A DNA stretch of 15,543 bases. Source: CAZSHX01 sp964606895 (lineage in GTDB: Bacteria > Bacteroidota > Ignavibacteria > Kapaibacteriales > UBA2268). The DNA is taken from NCBI GenBank assembly GCA_964606895.1, contig CAZSHX010000091.1:1-15543 (forward strand), written 5' to 3'. Position numbers and translations under genes: made by a program. This document shows positions 1 through 5,811 of the stretch, piece after piece. The notes beneath the pieces are model-generated. The model ran no database searches. It saw only the letters and a program-made list of their open reading frames with translations, and was not told the origin of the DNA. Position 1 is the stretch's first letter; every line of letters begins with the position of its first letter.

Positions 1-108
1 TATATTTTTCATATACTTATTCCTTTATTCCTTCGTTTTATGCTACAGGATAAGTCCAAGAATGGAGAGGGTCGGGGAGAGGTTGACAAACTATCAAAGA
101 ACGTAGAC

Positions 109-143
109 GCAATAAATAAACGAAAATAATGATTATTTATTGC
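109..143. repeat. Perfect 11-bp inverted repeat upstream of the TA pair
   Basis: Arms 109-119 and 133-143 are exact reverse complements (GCAATAAATAA / TTATTTATTGC) around a 13-nt spacer. The arms are nearly all A/T, so a transcript stem would be weak, and no T-tract follows. It could be an operator for the toxin-antitoxin genes about 85 nt downstream or the remains of an upstream gene end. The rest of bases 1-226 shows no convincing coding frame. Confidence 0.4.
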
Positions 144-191
144 TATGAAAAAAATGTAATAAATGATGATGATATTTTAATCGGAATTTTA

Positions 192-225
192 TTTTTGCTT
201 TTTGTTCCATTATTAGTTAACTTTG
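192..225 (+). promoter_or_regulatory. Putative Bacteroidetes-type promoter for the toxin gene
   Basis: TAACTTTG at 218-225 matches the Bacteroidetes -7 consensus TAnnTTTG exactly. A TTTTTG run at 192-197 lies 20 nt upstream, a suitable place for the -33 TTG element. The -7 box ends one base before the toxin ATG (227), so a start site at the usual distance would fall at or inside the start codon, giving a leaderless mRNA. Because the flanks are T-rich, a chance match is possible. Confidence 0.4.
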
Positions 226-226
226 T

Positions 227-565
227 ATGATGGAAAGAATAAGACAGATAATATATTATAAAAATTATTTCTTGGACTTCTTTGAGGAACAACCTGAAAA
301 AGTCAAGGAAAAAATTGATTATATTTTATTCTTAGTAACAGTTGCGGAGAGAATCCCTTTGAAGTTTTTTAGGCACATTGAAGGTACCATTGGTCTTTAT
401 GAAATAAGAGTTGAGTATAACAGCAATATTTACCGAATTTTTTGTTGCCTTGACCGTGGAAATATTGTGGTTCTTTTTAACGGGTTTCAAAAGAAGTCAC
501 AAAAAACACCTTCATCAGAGATTGACAAAGCAATTAAAATCATGAAAGAATATTTTTCAAATTAA
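227..565 (+). CDS. HigB/RelE-like type II toxin (phage Gp49-like family)
   Basis: This is a 112-aa basic protein. The N-terminal IIYYKNYFLDFFEEQ (residues 8-22), central GLYEIRVEYNSNIYRIFCC (57-74) and FNGFQKKSQKTP (84-95) are the pattern of the Gp49-like/HigB family. These toxins are RelE-fold mRNA interferases that cleave ribosome-bound mRNA. Length is typical for the family. The gene begins ATG ATG with no visible Shine-Dalgarno. The XRE-type partner starts 19 nt after the stop, so the toxin-first order of higBA systems is kept. A TAnnTTTG element abuts the start codon. The family assignment rests on sequence pattern, and activity was not tested. No frameshift or missing segment is evident, so the module looks intact. 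Confidence 0.85.
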   Translation: MMERIRQIIYYKNYFLDFFEEQPEKVKEKIDYILFLVTVAERIPLKFFRHIEGTIGLYEIRVEYNSNIYRIFCCLDRGNIVVLFNGFQKKSQKTPSSEIDKAIKIMKEYFSN

Positions 566-584
566 TGAGATATAAGTTATAAAT

Positions 585-884
585 ATGAAAAACAATAAAT
601 CAATTACAACATTCGATGAACACTTGGATAGTCGTTATGGCTTGATAGGTTCAGAGAAAAGGACAGAATTCGAAATTAAAGCAAAAGCCTTTGCAATTGG
701 TGAGGTTATTAAAGAAGAAAGGCGATTGGCTCACATGACACAAGAAGAGCTTGCAAAAAAAACAGGGACAAAGAAAAGTTTTATTTCGAGGATTGAAAAT
801 GGTCATAGCGACATTCAGCTTTCGACTCTTTACCGTCTACTGGAACTTGGACTCGGGCGTACAATATCTTTAACTATTCAATAA
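585..884 (+). CDS. HigA-like XRE-family antitoxin
   Basis: This 99-aa protein has a leader (residues 1-35) followed by a helix-turn-helix of the Cro/C1 (XRE) type at about residues 38-85. The recognition part reads MTQEELAKKTGTKKSFISRIENG, and the C-terminal LSTLYRLLELGLGRTISL is typical of HigA antitoxins. The expected role is to neutralise the preceding toxin by direct binding and to repress the shared promoter as a dimer. It follows the toxin stop by 19 nt with no clear Shine-Dalgarno, so translation is probably coupled or relies on an AT-rich leader. It ends 15 nt before the converging 900-1307 gene, and no strong terminator hairpin is visible between them. The alternative is a stand-alone XRE regulator, but the neighbour makes the TA reading much likelier. 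Confidence 0.85.
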   Translation: MKNNKSITTFDEHLDSRYGLIGSEKRTEFEIKAKAFAIGEVIKEERRLAHMTQEELAKKTGTKKSFISRIENGHSDIQLSTLYRLLELGLGRTISLTIQ

Positions 885-899
885 AAACCGAATCATCTT

Positions 900-1307
900 T
901 CAACTTTTCGGGATTTCGTCCTTTATCTGATTCTGATAATTTATTAGCTGATTGTAAAGTTCCTTTACTTGTAAGTTTCCTAAAGTGGAAAAAAATCCTT
1001 GTTCAGCATAAATAATAAAAATTGAATTTCTGTATTTTATATCGAAATGAATCGTACTAACATACATTTGAAATAAGTAAGCATCTAAATAAACTAATTC
1101 TACTTTATGCAAATCCATCTCAATTTCACAGGGAGTATTATACTTTAAGTACTTGATTGTGATGATATTATCCCTACCAGTAATTTGGTAAGGATAAATT
1201 CGAGTAAACATTAAATGTATCAATGAAAGTAAAGTGGCTATAAAAAATACTACCAATAAAATTAATTCATATTCGAGAGAAATAAATATTCCAATAGGAA
1301 CTACCAA
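900..1307 (-). CDS. Small membrane-anchored hypothetical protein, possibly 5'-truncated
   Basis: The frame gives 135 aa from a TTG at 1307. Residues about 8-34 are very hydrophobic (membrane helix), followed by a soluble, strand-rich part with alternating hydrophobic and charged residues (RDNIITIKYLKYN, IHFDIKYRNSIFIIYAEQG). This is loosely like small membrane-anchored PH-type bacterial proteins, but no family was recognised. The TTG start has no good ribosome site and would cut a second hydrophobic stretch encoded just upstream (VALCSLLLSSVLVVPIGIFI). The same frame stays open upstream to an ATG at 1406, interrupted only by TAA at 1368-1370. The gene is therefore either a nonsense pseudogene or starts at a non-standard codon. 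It lies directly downstream of the permease gene (stop 1428) on the same strand and was probably its operon partner. Confidence 0.5.
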   Translation of the reverse strand: MVVPIGIFISLEYELILLVVFFIATLLSLIHLMFTRIYPYQITGRDNIITIKYLKYNTPCEIEMDLHKVELVYLDAYLFQMYVSTIHFDIKYRNSIFIIYAEQGFFSTLGNLQVKELYNQLINYQNQIKDEIPKS

Positions 1308-1406
1308 TACAGAGGATAGTAAGAAGGAGCATAGAGCAACTTTTATCCAAAACCTTAAAAAAAAGGATTACTTATCAATATCAACTATTAGAGTCTGATG
1401 TTCCAT
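1308..1406 (-). pseudogene. Broken 5' end of the small membrane protein gene
   Basis: Read on the minus strand, ATG at 1406 opens MEHQTLIVDIDK, then TAA (1370-1368), then in the same frame SFFLRFWIKVALCSLLLSS leading straight into the 900-1307 frame. One base change (for example AAA to TAA) would make a single protein of about 168 aa with two membrane helices. The ATG lies 21 nt after the permease stop with a purine-rich GAAAG upstream, as expected for an operon gene. An eight-T run follows the stop, so a sequencing slip is also worth excluding. Confidence 0.4.
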
Positions 1407-1427
1407 AAATTAACTTTCAAAATCAAT

Positions 1428-2819
1428 CTATTTTGCTTTTGAGAGATATTTAATAAGTCTGCTCTGAATGTTTGCAATTAACCTTGCTCCCGGGAATCTG
1501 ACCGATTCGTTGTTAACTCTGATTGTCAGAACGATGCCAATCAGGGCAATCAGGAAATTTCCGCCCCACATGCTTATAAACGGCGGGAGCAGTCCGCGGT
1601 CGCCCAGCTTTTCGCCGCCAATCAGACAAGCCCAGTAAAACACATAGAATCCGAGACTTATTGCCGCACTGATGCCGAAGTTGCCGCCCTTTGTCATGAT
1701 CCCCAATGGAGCGCCAATTAGCACGAATATAAGGCAGGCAAAGGGAATAGAATATTTTTTCTGAACTTCAATCCAGTATTCCTGTGCCCGAAGATTGTAG
1801 TCCTGCTTTTGCATCAAATCGGAAGCTACTGTAGTTTTGAGGAACTCAATTCTTTGCTGGGCATGACGCAACTCCTGAGTTTTTGCAGGAGTATGAATGT
1901 CCCGACTGAAAACGGTGAGGTCTCCTTCGCCTGATTTGCCGTTCAGAAATTCGTAGTGCTTTTCAATTTGAGTTTGAATTCTTTTGGTTGCGGCATTTGC
2001 ATTTTTGTCGGCTTCGTTGATGATTTTTTTCATGTCCGAAATCCGCATTTCCCTGTCGCCGCGTGAAACCATGCCCTCGCTGGAACGCTCAAAAGCGAAA
2101 CCGCTGGCATTAGTAATAAATTTGTACTTTTTGAAATTAATGCGGTTGTAATCCCGTACCGTAAGAGGCATAATCTGATGAATCTCGCCCGAATAGAGAA
2201 GCATTATAAGTTTTGTATAATCAGGCGAAAACTCTATTGTTCCTGTATCTGCAGAAATGACATTTGTTTTATTTCCGCGTGTGTTGTCGTAAATCGTAAC
2301 ACCTTTTAGCATACCCGAAATTGAATCAATGCTTCTTGCAAGAATCGTACAGCCTTCGAGCTGAGTGCTGAACTGCCCTGCTTCAATCGAAAAAGTAGGT
2401 TTTTTGCGTGTGATATCATTAAGCAAAACTTTTGCCTGATGATTTGTTTCGGGCAGGACATTATCATTGAACCAGAAAAGAAAGCCCGTAAGTAAGATTC
2501 CGAAAAATATTACGGGAAGCATCATTTTCATCAGTCCGCCTCCGCTTGCCTTGATTATTGTGATTTCATAATTTGCTGACAAATTACCAAATGACATCAA
2601 GGTAGAGAACAGCACTCCCATCGGTACGGCAAGCACAAACATCCACGAAAGGTTCAGCGTAATCAGCTGAATAATAACCCAATTGCTTAATCCTTTGCCG
2701 ACGAGTTCACCAAGGTAACGCATCAGAAACTGAAAAAGAAACAGAAACATAACGGTAGCCACTCCAAAAATGAATGGTCCGACATGAAACCGCAATATGT
2801 ATCTGTTCAGTATCCACAT
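1428..2819 (-). CDS. LptF/LptG-family (YjgP/YjgQ) lipopolysaccharide export permease
   Basis: This 463-aa inner-membrane protein would be a permease subunit of the LptB2FG ABC transporter, which extracts LPS from the inner membrane and passes it to the Lpt bridge. It has three N-terminal membrane segments (about 14-36, 50-75, 98-118), a periplasmic beta-rich domain (about 120-245), a charged helical stretch (about 255-345), then three C-terminal membrane segments (about 357-375, 382-402, 418-434). YIL.F...F near the start and KYSIPFACLIFVLIGAPLGI (355-374) are family hallmarks. The helical insert makes it longer than the roughly 360-aa proteobacterial proteins. LptF and LptG cannot be separated with confidence here. 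It starts 46 nt after the uppP stop, so the two envelope genes are likely co-transcribed. No strong Shine-Dalgarno is visible. Confidence 0.88.
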   Translation of the reverse strand: MWILNRYILRFHVGPFIFGVATVMFLFLFQFLMRYLGELVGKGLSNWVIIQLITLNLSWMFVLAVPMGVLFSTLMSFGNLSANYEITIIKASGGGLMKMMLPVIFFGILLTGFLFWFNDNVLPETNHQAKVLLNDITRKKPTFSIEAGQFSTQLEGCTILARSIDSISGMLKGVTIYDNTRGNKTNVISADTGTIEFSPDYTKLIMLLYSGEIHQIMPLTVRDYNRINFKKYKFITNASGFAFERSSEGMVSRGDREMRISDMKKIINEADKNANAATKRIQTQIEKHYEFLNGKSGEGDLTVFSRDIHTPAKTQELRHAQQRIEFLKTTVASDLMQKQDYNLRAQEYWIEVQKKYSIPFACLIFVLIGAPLGIMTKGGNFGISAAISLGFYVFYWACLIGGEKLGDRGLLPPFISMWGGNFLIALIGIVLTIRVNNESVRFPGARLIANIQSRLIKYLSKAK

Positions 2820-2828
2820 AATATTTTA

Positions 2829-2849
2829 CGAGTGACGTATATTCACTCG
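2829..2849. repeat. Short hairpin in the uppP-permease spacer
   Basis: Arms CGAGTG (2829-2834) and CACTCG (2844-2849) are perfect complements around 9 nt. It sits inside the 46-nt gap between the uppP stop and the permease ATG and has no downstream T-run. It is unlikely to terminate fully but could attenuate or stabilise the mRNA. Confidence 0.35.
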
Positions 2850-2865
2850 ATTTGTTAGTCAGTTT

Positions 2866-3699
2866 TTAAATAAAAAAGAGCAAAATCAGCGAACCGAGCA
2901 AAATCCTGTAAATAACGAATACCCATGTGGAATTGCTTCGCAGGAATTTGAGCAGAAAGGCAATGGTCAGATACCCGCTGATAAAAGCAAATATGGTTGA
3001 AATTGCAACGAGTAACAATTGTTCTGAATTGATATATTTCAAGCTTTTATAAAATTCATACAAACCACTTGCGAAAACGGCGGGAATACTCAGAAGGAAA
3101 GAAAACCTTGCGGCAGTTTCGCGTTTCATACCCAAAAACATACCCGCAGTGATGGTTGTGCCCGAACGCGACGCACCGGGGAAAAGTGCAAGGCATTGAG
3201 CCAGCCCCACCCATATTGCATCCCAAAGAGTAATATCTTTGACTTCCTTTTTGAATTTTGCGGTTTTCTCGGCAACTGCCAGAACAACAGCAAGAACAAT
3301 AAGTGCTATTGCGATGATAGTAAGATTTTTGGTCAGAGTGCCTTCAATAATTTTTTTCAACCCGAAACCGATTGTAACGATGGGGATTGTTCCAAGAATA
3401 ATGTACCAGCCGAGTTTAGAGTTGGTAGTCTGTTCTTTGATTGGCAGTCGTTTTGAGTTCAAATTTTCTTTGTAAAAAGAACCGACGATATTAATGATAT
3501 CTTTCAGGAAATAAAACAGAACAGCCGCCAGAGTTCCCAACTGGATTACGGCAATAAAAGCAGTCCACTGCTCAGGATTGGAAACGCTGACCAAGCCGAA
3601 GAATTTGCCTGCAATAGTCAGGTGGGCAGTACTGCTGATAGGCAGAAACTCAGTCAGACCCTGAAGAATACCGAGTATGATTGCATGAATAAAAGTCAT
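2866..3699 (-). CDS. uppP: Undecaprenyl-diphosphate phosphatase (UppP/BacA)
   Basis: This 277-aa polytopic membrane enzyme dephosphorylates undecaprenyl pyrophosphate to recycle the lipid carrier for peptidoglycan, O-antigen and other wall polymers. Overproduction in other bacteria gives bacitracin resistance. Both BacA-family active-site segments are present: LQGLTEFLPISSTAHL (residues 12-27, with the Glu and His) and FPGASRSGTTI (173-183, the PGxSRSxxT motif). The rest is about eight hydrophobic segments, and length matches the family (about 265-280 aa). I chose the ATG at 3699 rather than the in-frame start at 3750. The family motif begins right after MTFIHAIILG, the extra 17 residues are not family-like, and GGA precedes the ATG at usable spacing. 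It is the first gene of the minus-strand envelope unit. Confidence 0.93.
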   Translation of the reverse strand: MTFIHAIILGILQGLTEFLPISSTAHLTIAGKFFGLVSVSNPEQWTAFIAVIQLGTLAAVLFYFLKDIINIVGSFYKENLNSKRLPIKEQTTNSKLGWYIILGTIPIVTIGFGLKKIIEGTLTKNLTIIAIALIVLAVVLAVAEKTAKFKKEVKDITLWDAIWVGLAQCLALFPGASRSGTTITAGMFLGMKRETAARFSFLLSIPAVFASGLYEFYKSLKYINSEQLLLVAISTIFAFISGYLTIAFLLKFLRSNSTWVFVIYRILLGSLILLFFI

Positions 3700-3840
3700 A
3701 TTTTGTCCAAGATTATTAAAATAAAATGCAAAATAGCAAAAATTAATCAAATGAAAGGACAGGAGAATTTTTGAGAAGGAGAATTTAATAGAAAGGATTG
3801 ATAATTGAACTGTTGGACAGGTTGCAAAGTAACTTTAAAA

Positions 3841-3868
3841 TTATGAATTATGGATTATGAGTTATGGA
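3841..3868. repeat. Four tandem imperfect heptamers
   Basis: TTATGAA, TTATGGA, TTATGAG and TTATGGA run head to tail from 3841. They lie in the 333-nt gene-free stretch between uppP (start 3699) and the transposase stop (4033), which shows no coding frame. Otherwise this stretch holds only the upstream region of uppP and a hairpin at 4000-4019. It may be a polymorphic microsatellite. Confidence 0.45.
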
Positions 3869-3999
3869 ATACCGATAGATGTTAAGCTTTCAATCATGCT
3901 TATATTTTAGTTGAATTGATCGTCACTACTCAGTCGGATTAAGTTGTTGAATATAAGGAATTAATGTTTTGATAAAAGTTAAAAAACACCTATGAATAG

Positions 4000-4019
4000 C
4001 CACGACTTTTAAGTCGTGG
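4000..4019. repeat. Perfect 9-bp-stem hairpin next to the IS left end
   Basis: CCACGACTT (4000-4008) and AAGTCGTGG (4011-4019) pair perfectly around a TT spacer. It sits 13 bases past the transposase stop and four bases outside the proposed left terminal repeat. It could terminate the transposase transcript (only short A/T runs follow) or be a small palindromic repeat that served as an insertion target. Confidence 0.55.
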
Positions 4020-4032
4020 ACCTTGAGTTGGG

Positions 4033-5301
4033 CTAATTTCTTGAGAAGAAAACAGCACTGGTAAAGGCATTGGCATAAATTCTTAAGTATCGCAAGTCTT
4101 CCTGCATATTCACGAAGCCGGAGAAATTTAATCCAACAGAGTTACTCCAAAGCTGAGTTTTTAAATAATTAATCATATCCCCTGTAGTTATTCTTTTATT
4201 ATCTTTTTTCGGATACCATAATGGTCTTGGCAGTAAATCATTATTTTCTTTATTTGATCGAAATGAAGCAAGCAGTAATAAAGAATACATCGCAACTATA
4301 AATGCCGGAACAGATTCAATAGAATTAGGATTTCTGATTTGTGCCTGCCCACAACCAAATATTGTCTTCTCTTCACGAAAGTTAACTTCGATTTCGCATC
4401 TCCATAGATATGCTTGTAAAAGTTGGGTTATACACATATTGTTATCGGTGCAAATTAAATAGGCAGGATCGCGATATAATATTTTCGATGATTTTGTCAG
4501 CCTATATCCTAACGGTCTGATAACAACTAATTGTAAGTTGTGCTTTTCACCGGCAGAACGCCATCTGACATTTTTAATAATCTTAACATCGAAAGTATGC
4601 TCACTCCCGGCTGCCCAAGCCTTGACCTGATTCCAGTTGTATTGATCGGATTGTCTGATTTCTTCAGGAGTCGGTAATTGTTTTCCATATACACGTTTTC
4701 TGCCGCGAGTTTCTTTCGCTTCCGGCAAATCATATAGTTTAGTGTCTTTCCTTATCCGACCTATCAATATTGATCTTTCAGGCAAATTCTTTAATACTTC
4801 CTTATTGGTGTAACTTCCATCAACACATGCAATCATTTCTTTGTTTTGTAGCCCTTGCTCATCAAGCGACATTCTAAGATTATTTAACCGTTGTTGCCCC
4901 TGAACACTTAATTTACTTTTTTCCTTTTCTGTTCTATATGCTTTCTTTTCATATTCATCAGCATTTTTACCCGGTCTTTTAACTGTAGGACAATGATGGA
5001 AATCAATGGGTATAGCTCGCGATCTTGATAGCCCTTGATGTTCCGGTAATGCCATTGATATTTGCAAAAATCGCTGTCCCCATATGAAATTTGTTTGAAA
5101 TGCCGGTCCTAATGGATCTCTTTTCCATGATGTTTCGGGTATTTTCTTCCCTGTCTTTTTCAATATCGTATCATCCATTGAAACTACTATATTAGTTCCT
5201 TCATCCAGTTCTTCAATTGTTGAAGCACAAACTACTTTAAACAGTTTTGACATATCTACCTTCTGTTTACTGAATATTCTGTATGCTGATGAGCAATCCA
5301 T
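4033..5301 (-). CDS. IS4/IS701-type DDE transposase, N-terminally truncated by an in-frame stop
   Basis: The 422 aa open from ATG 5301 contain the full catalytic core of an IS4-superfamily DDE transposase. First Asp lies in SMDDTILKKTGKK (D43/D44), second Asp in IACVDGSYTN (D161), and the Glu in YLWRCEIEVNFREEK. That last stretch is an exact Y(2)R(3)E(6)K signature (Y298, R301, E305, K312). The enzyme would cut and paste its IS. The family N-terminus is missing from this start, because the same frame continues upstream with transposase-like sequence broken by TAA at 5308-5310 just before QFMDCSSAYRIFSK. The start at 5301 is therefore probably only the first Met after the break. The stop codon overlaps the proposed left terminal repeat. 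The upstream AbrB-like ORF and A9 run suggest the intact protein was made by frameshifting. Confidence 0.85.
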   Translation of the reverse strand: MDCSSAYRIFSKQKVDMSKLFKVVCASTIEELDEGTNIVVSMDDTILKKTGKKIPETSWKRDPLGPAFQTNFIWGQRFLQISMALPEHQGLSRSRAIPIDFHHCPTVKRPGKNADEYEKKAYRTEKEKSKLSVQGQQRLNNLRMSLDEQGLQNKEMIACVDGSYTNKEVLKNLPERSILIGRIRKDTKLYDLPEAKETRGRKRVYGKQLPTPEEIRQSDQYNWNQVKAWAAGSEHTFDVKIIKNVRWRSAGEKHNLQLVVIRPLGYRLTKSSKILYRDPAYLICTDNNMCITQLLQAYLWRCEIEVNFREEKTIFGCGQAQIRNPNSIESVPAFIVAMYSLLLLASFRSNKENNDLLPRPLWYPKKDNKRITTGDMINYLKTQLWSNSVGLNFSGFVNMQEDLRYLRIYANAFTSAVFFSRN

Positions 5302-5478
5302 AAATTGTTATCCGCTGGCTGTCAATAAACCGGTTATTGTATGTCTTCCAAAACAGGTCAATGTACCATAAGCCAGATCACGTGCCTTGTACCATACATT
5401 ATCATTGACAAATGCTTCTTTACTTATGTTTATAAGAAATTCTAATTCTTCGGCAATTGATCCGTTTCCGGTTTTTTT
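5302..5478 (-). pseudogene. N-terminal segment of the transposase, cut off by TAA
   Basis: Open in the transposase frame from AAA at 5478 down to TAA at 5310-5308. It encodes SIAEELEFLINISKEAF, then WYKARDLAYGTLTCFGRH and TITGLLTASG. This matches the usual N-terminal helical region of IS701-like transposases before the (D)xSSAYRxFS motif. There is no ATG in this part and an in-frame TAA lies just before 5478. Translation must enter from the overlapping AbrB-like frame by -1 slippage, or from a weak TTG. Confidence 0.6.
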
Positions 5479-5660
5479 TTATCCGGCTTGATGTCACGAT
5501 TTTGTCGCTTTAATGTCAATTTGTTTTTATCTTCTATGAGCCACTCGACTACTTCACCACGTTCAAATTCCATTGCTTGTGCTATTGCCGATGGAAAATT
5601 GATATACCATTGTTCGCTACTTGCTCGTTTGATTAACTGAATCTTTGTTGGAAATCCCAT
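5442..5660 (-). CDS. AbrB/SpoVT-type DNA-binding protein, IS accessory or transposase N-terminus
   Basis: This 72-aa protein has residues about 4-51 that read as a swapped-hairpin AbrB/MazE/SpoVT domain (KIQLIKRASSEQWYINFPSA, then FERGEVVEWLIEDKNKLTLKR). Such dimeric domains bind palindromic DNA. The tail is Lys/Asp-rich. GAGGAG lies 7 nt before the ATG at 5660, a strong Shine-Dalgarno, and a perfect palindrome (5673-5688) lies just upstream, possibly its own operator. The 3' end overlaps the transposase frame by about 36 nt, with a nine-A run at 5472-5480 in the overlap. It may act as a separate regulator of the IS or, after -1 frameshifting, as the DNA-binding N-terminus of the transposase. 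A MazE-like antitoxin is less likely because no toxin gene is nearby. Confidence 0.7.
   Translation of the reverse strand: MGFPTKIQLIKRASSEQWYINFPSAIAQAMEFERGEVVEWLIEDKNKLTLKRQNRDIKPDKKKPETDQLPKN
5472..5480 (-). promoter_or_regulatory. A9 run: candidate -1 frameshift / transcriptional slippage site
   Basis: On the coding strand the AbrB-like frame reads GAT AAA AAA AAA CCG. A -1 shift on the run continues as ACC GGA AAC GGA TCA into the transposase frame, which has no ATG of its own upstream of 5301. A AAA AAA is a known slippery heptamer, and A9 runs cause polymerase slippage in other IS families. It may also simply be an indel-prone homopolymer in a decayed copy. Confidence 0.5.
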
Positions 5661-5672
5661 TGTTTTTCTCCT

Positions 5673-5688
5673 CTAGTTATTTAACTAG
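5673..5688. promoter_or_regulatory. Perfect palindrome upstream of the AbrB-like gene (possible operator)
   Basis: CTAGTTA and TAACTAG arms flank a 2-nt centre, 12 nt before the ATG at 5660 and directly before its GAGGAG ribosome site. AbrB-type dimers bind such dyads, so autoregulation of IS expression is plausible. No experimental support. Confidence 0.4.
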
Positions 5689-5701
5689 ACGCAAATTTAA
5701 T

Positions 5702-5733
5702 AAAAAAAATACTTCTTTCAAAGTACTTTTTTT
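5702..5733. repeat. AT-rich hairpin in the IS right subterminal region
   Basis: Arms 5702-5714 (A-run then TACTT) and 5721-5733 (AAGTA, C, T-run) pair at 12 of 13 positions around a CTTTCA loop. It may insulate the transposase promoter from readthrough or be a protein binding site. Because it is A/T-only apart from two positions, part of the pairing could be chance. Confidence 0.3.
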
Positions 5734-5767
5734 TTATTCCGGTAATTTTATCTGGTTATATGCCAAA

Positions 5768-5801
5768 CTCATCGGTCAGGAGAAAACTCCTGACCGATGA
5801 G
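5768..5801 (-). terminator. 15-bp-stem terminator hairpin of the SBBP/T9SS gene
   Basis: Left arm 5768-5782 and right arm 5787-5801 are exact reverse complements (core CGGTCAGGAG / CTCCTGACCG) with a four-base loop (AAAA, or TTTT on the minus strand). It starts 10 nt after the stop codon at 5812. Only TTT follows on the minus strand, possibly because the IS end interrupts a longer T-tract. Confidence 0.7.
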
Positions 5802-5811
5802 AATAACTATC

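Larger units (their letters stand above)
4023..5771 (-). mobile_element. IS4/IS701-type insertion sequence with AbrB-like accessory ORF
   Basis: The element is about 1.75 kb, with transposase and AbrB-like ORFs on the minus strand and little else. Candidate terminal inverted repeats are 4024-4037 (TGAGTTGGGCTAAT) and the complement of 5758-5771 (TGAGTTTGGCATAT), 11 of 14 matching. No clear target duplication is seen. The right end overlaps the first four bases of a hairpin that ends the neighbouring gene, so the ends are approximate. The copy is probably inactive because of a nonsense codon in the transposase frame. Confidence 0.6.

Noticed and set aside
2866..3750. uppP start at 3750
   Set aside because: The extra 17 residues are not family-like, and the ATG at 3699 directly precedes the conserved N-terminal helix.
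4000..4019. IS200/IS605-type terminal hairpin
   Set aside because: The hairpin shape is similar, but there is no Y1 transposase or TnpB, and the adjacent transposase is clearly DDE/YREK.
5442..5660. MazE-type antitoxin of a toxin-antitoxin pair
   Set aside because: No MazF/PemK-like toxin is adjacent. The ORF lies within the IS and overlaps the transposase frame.
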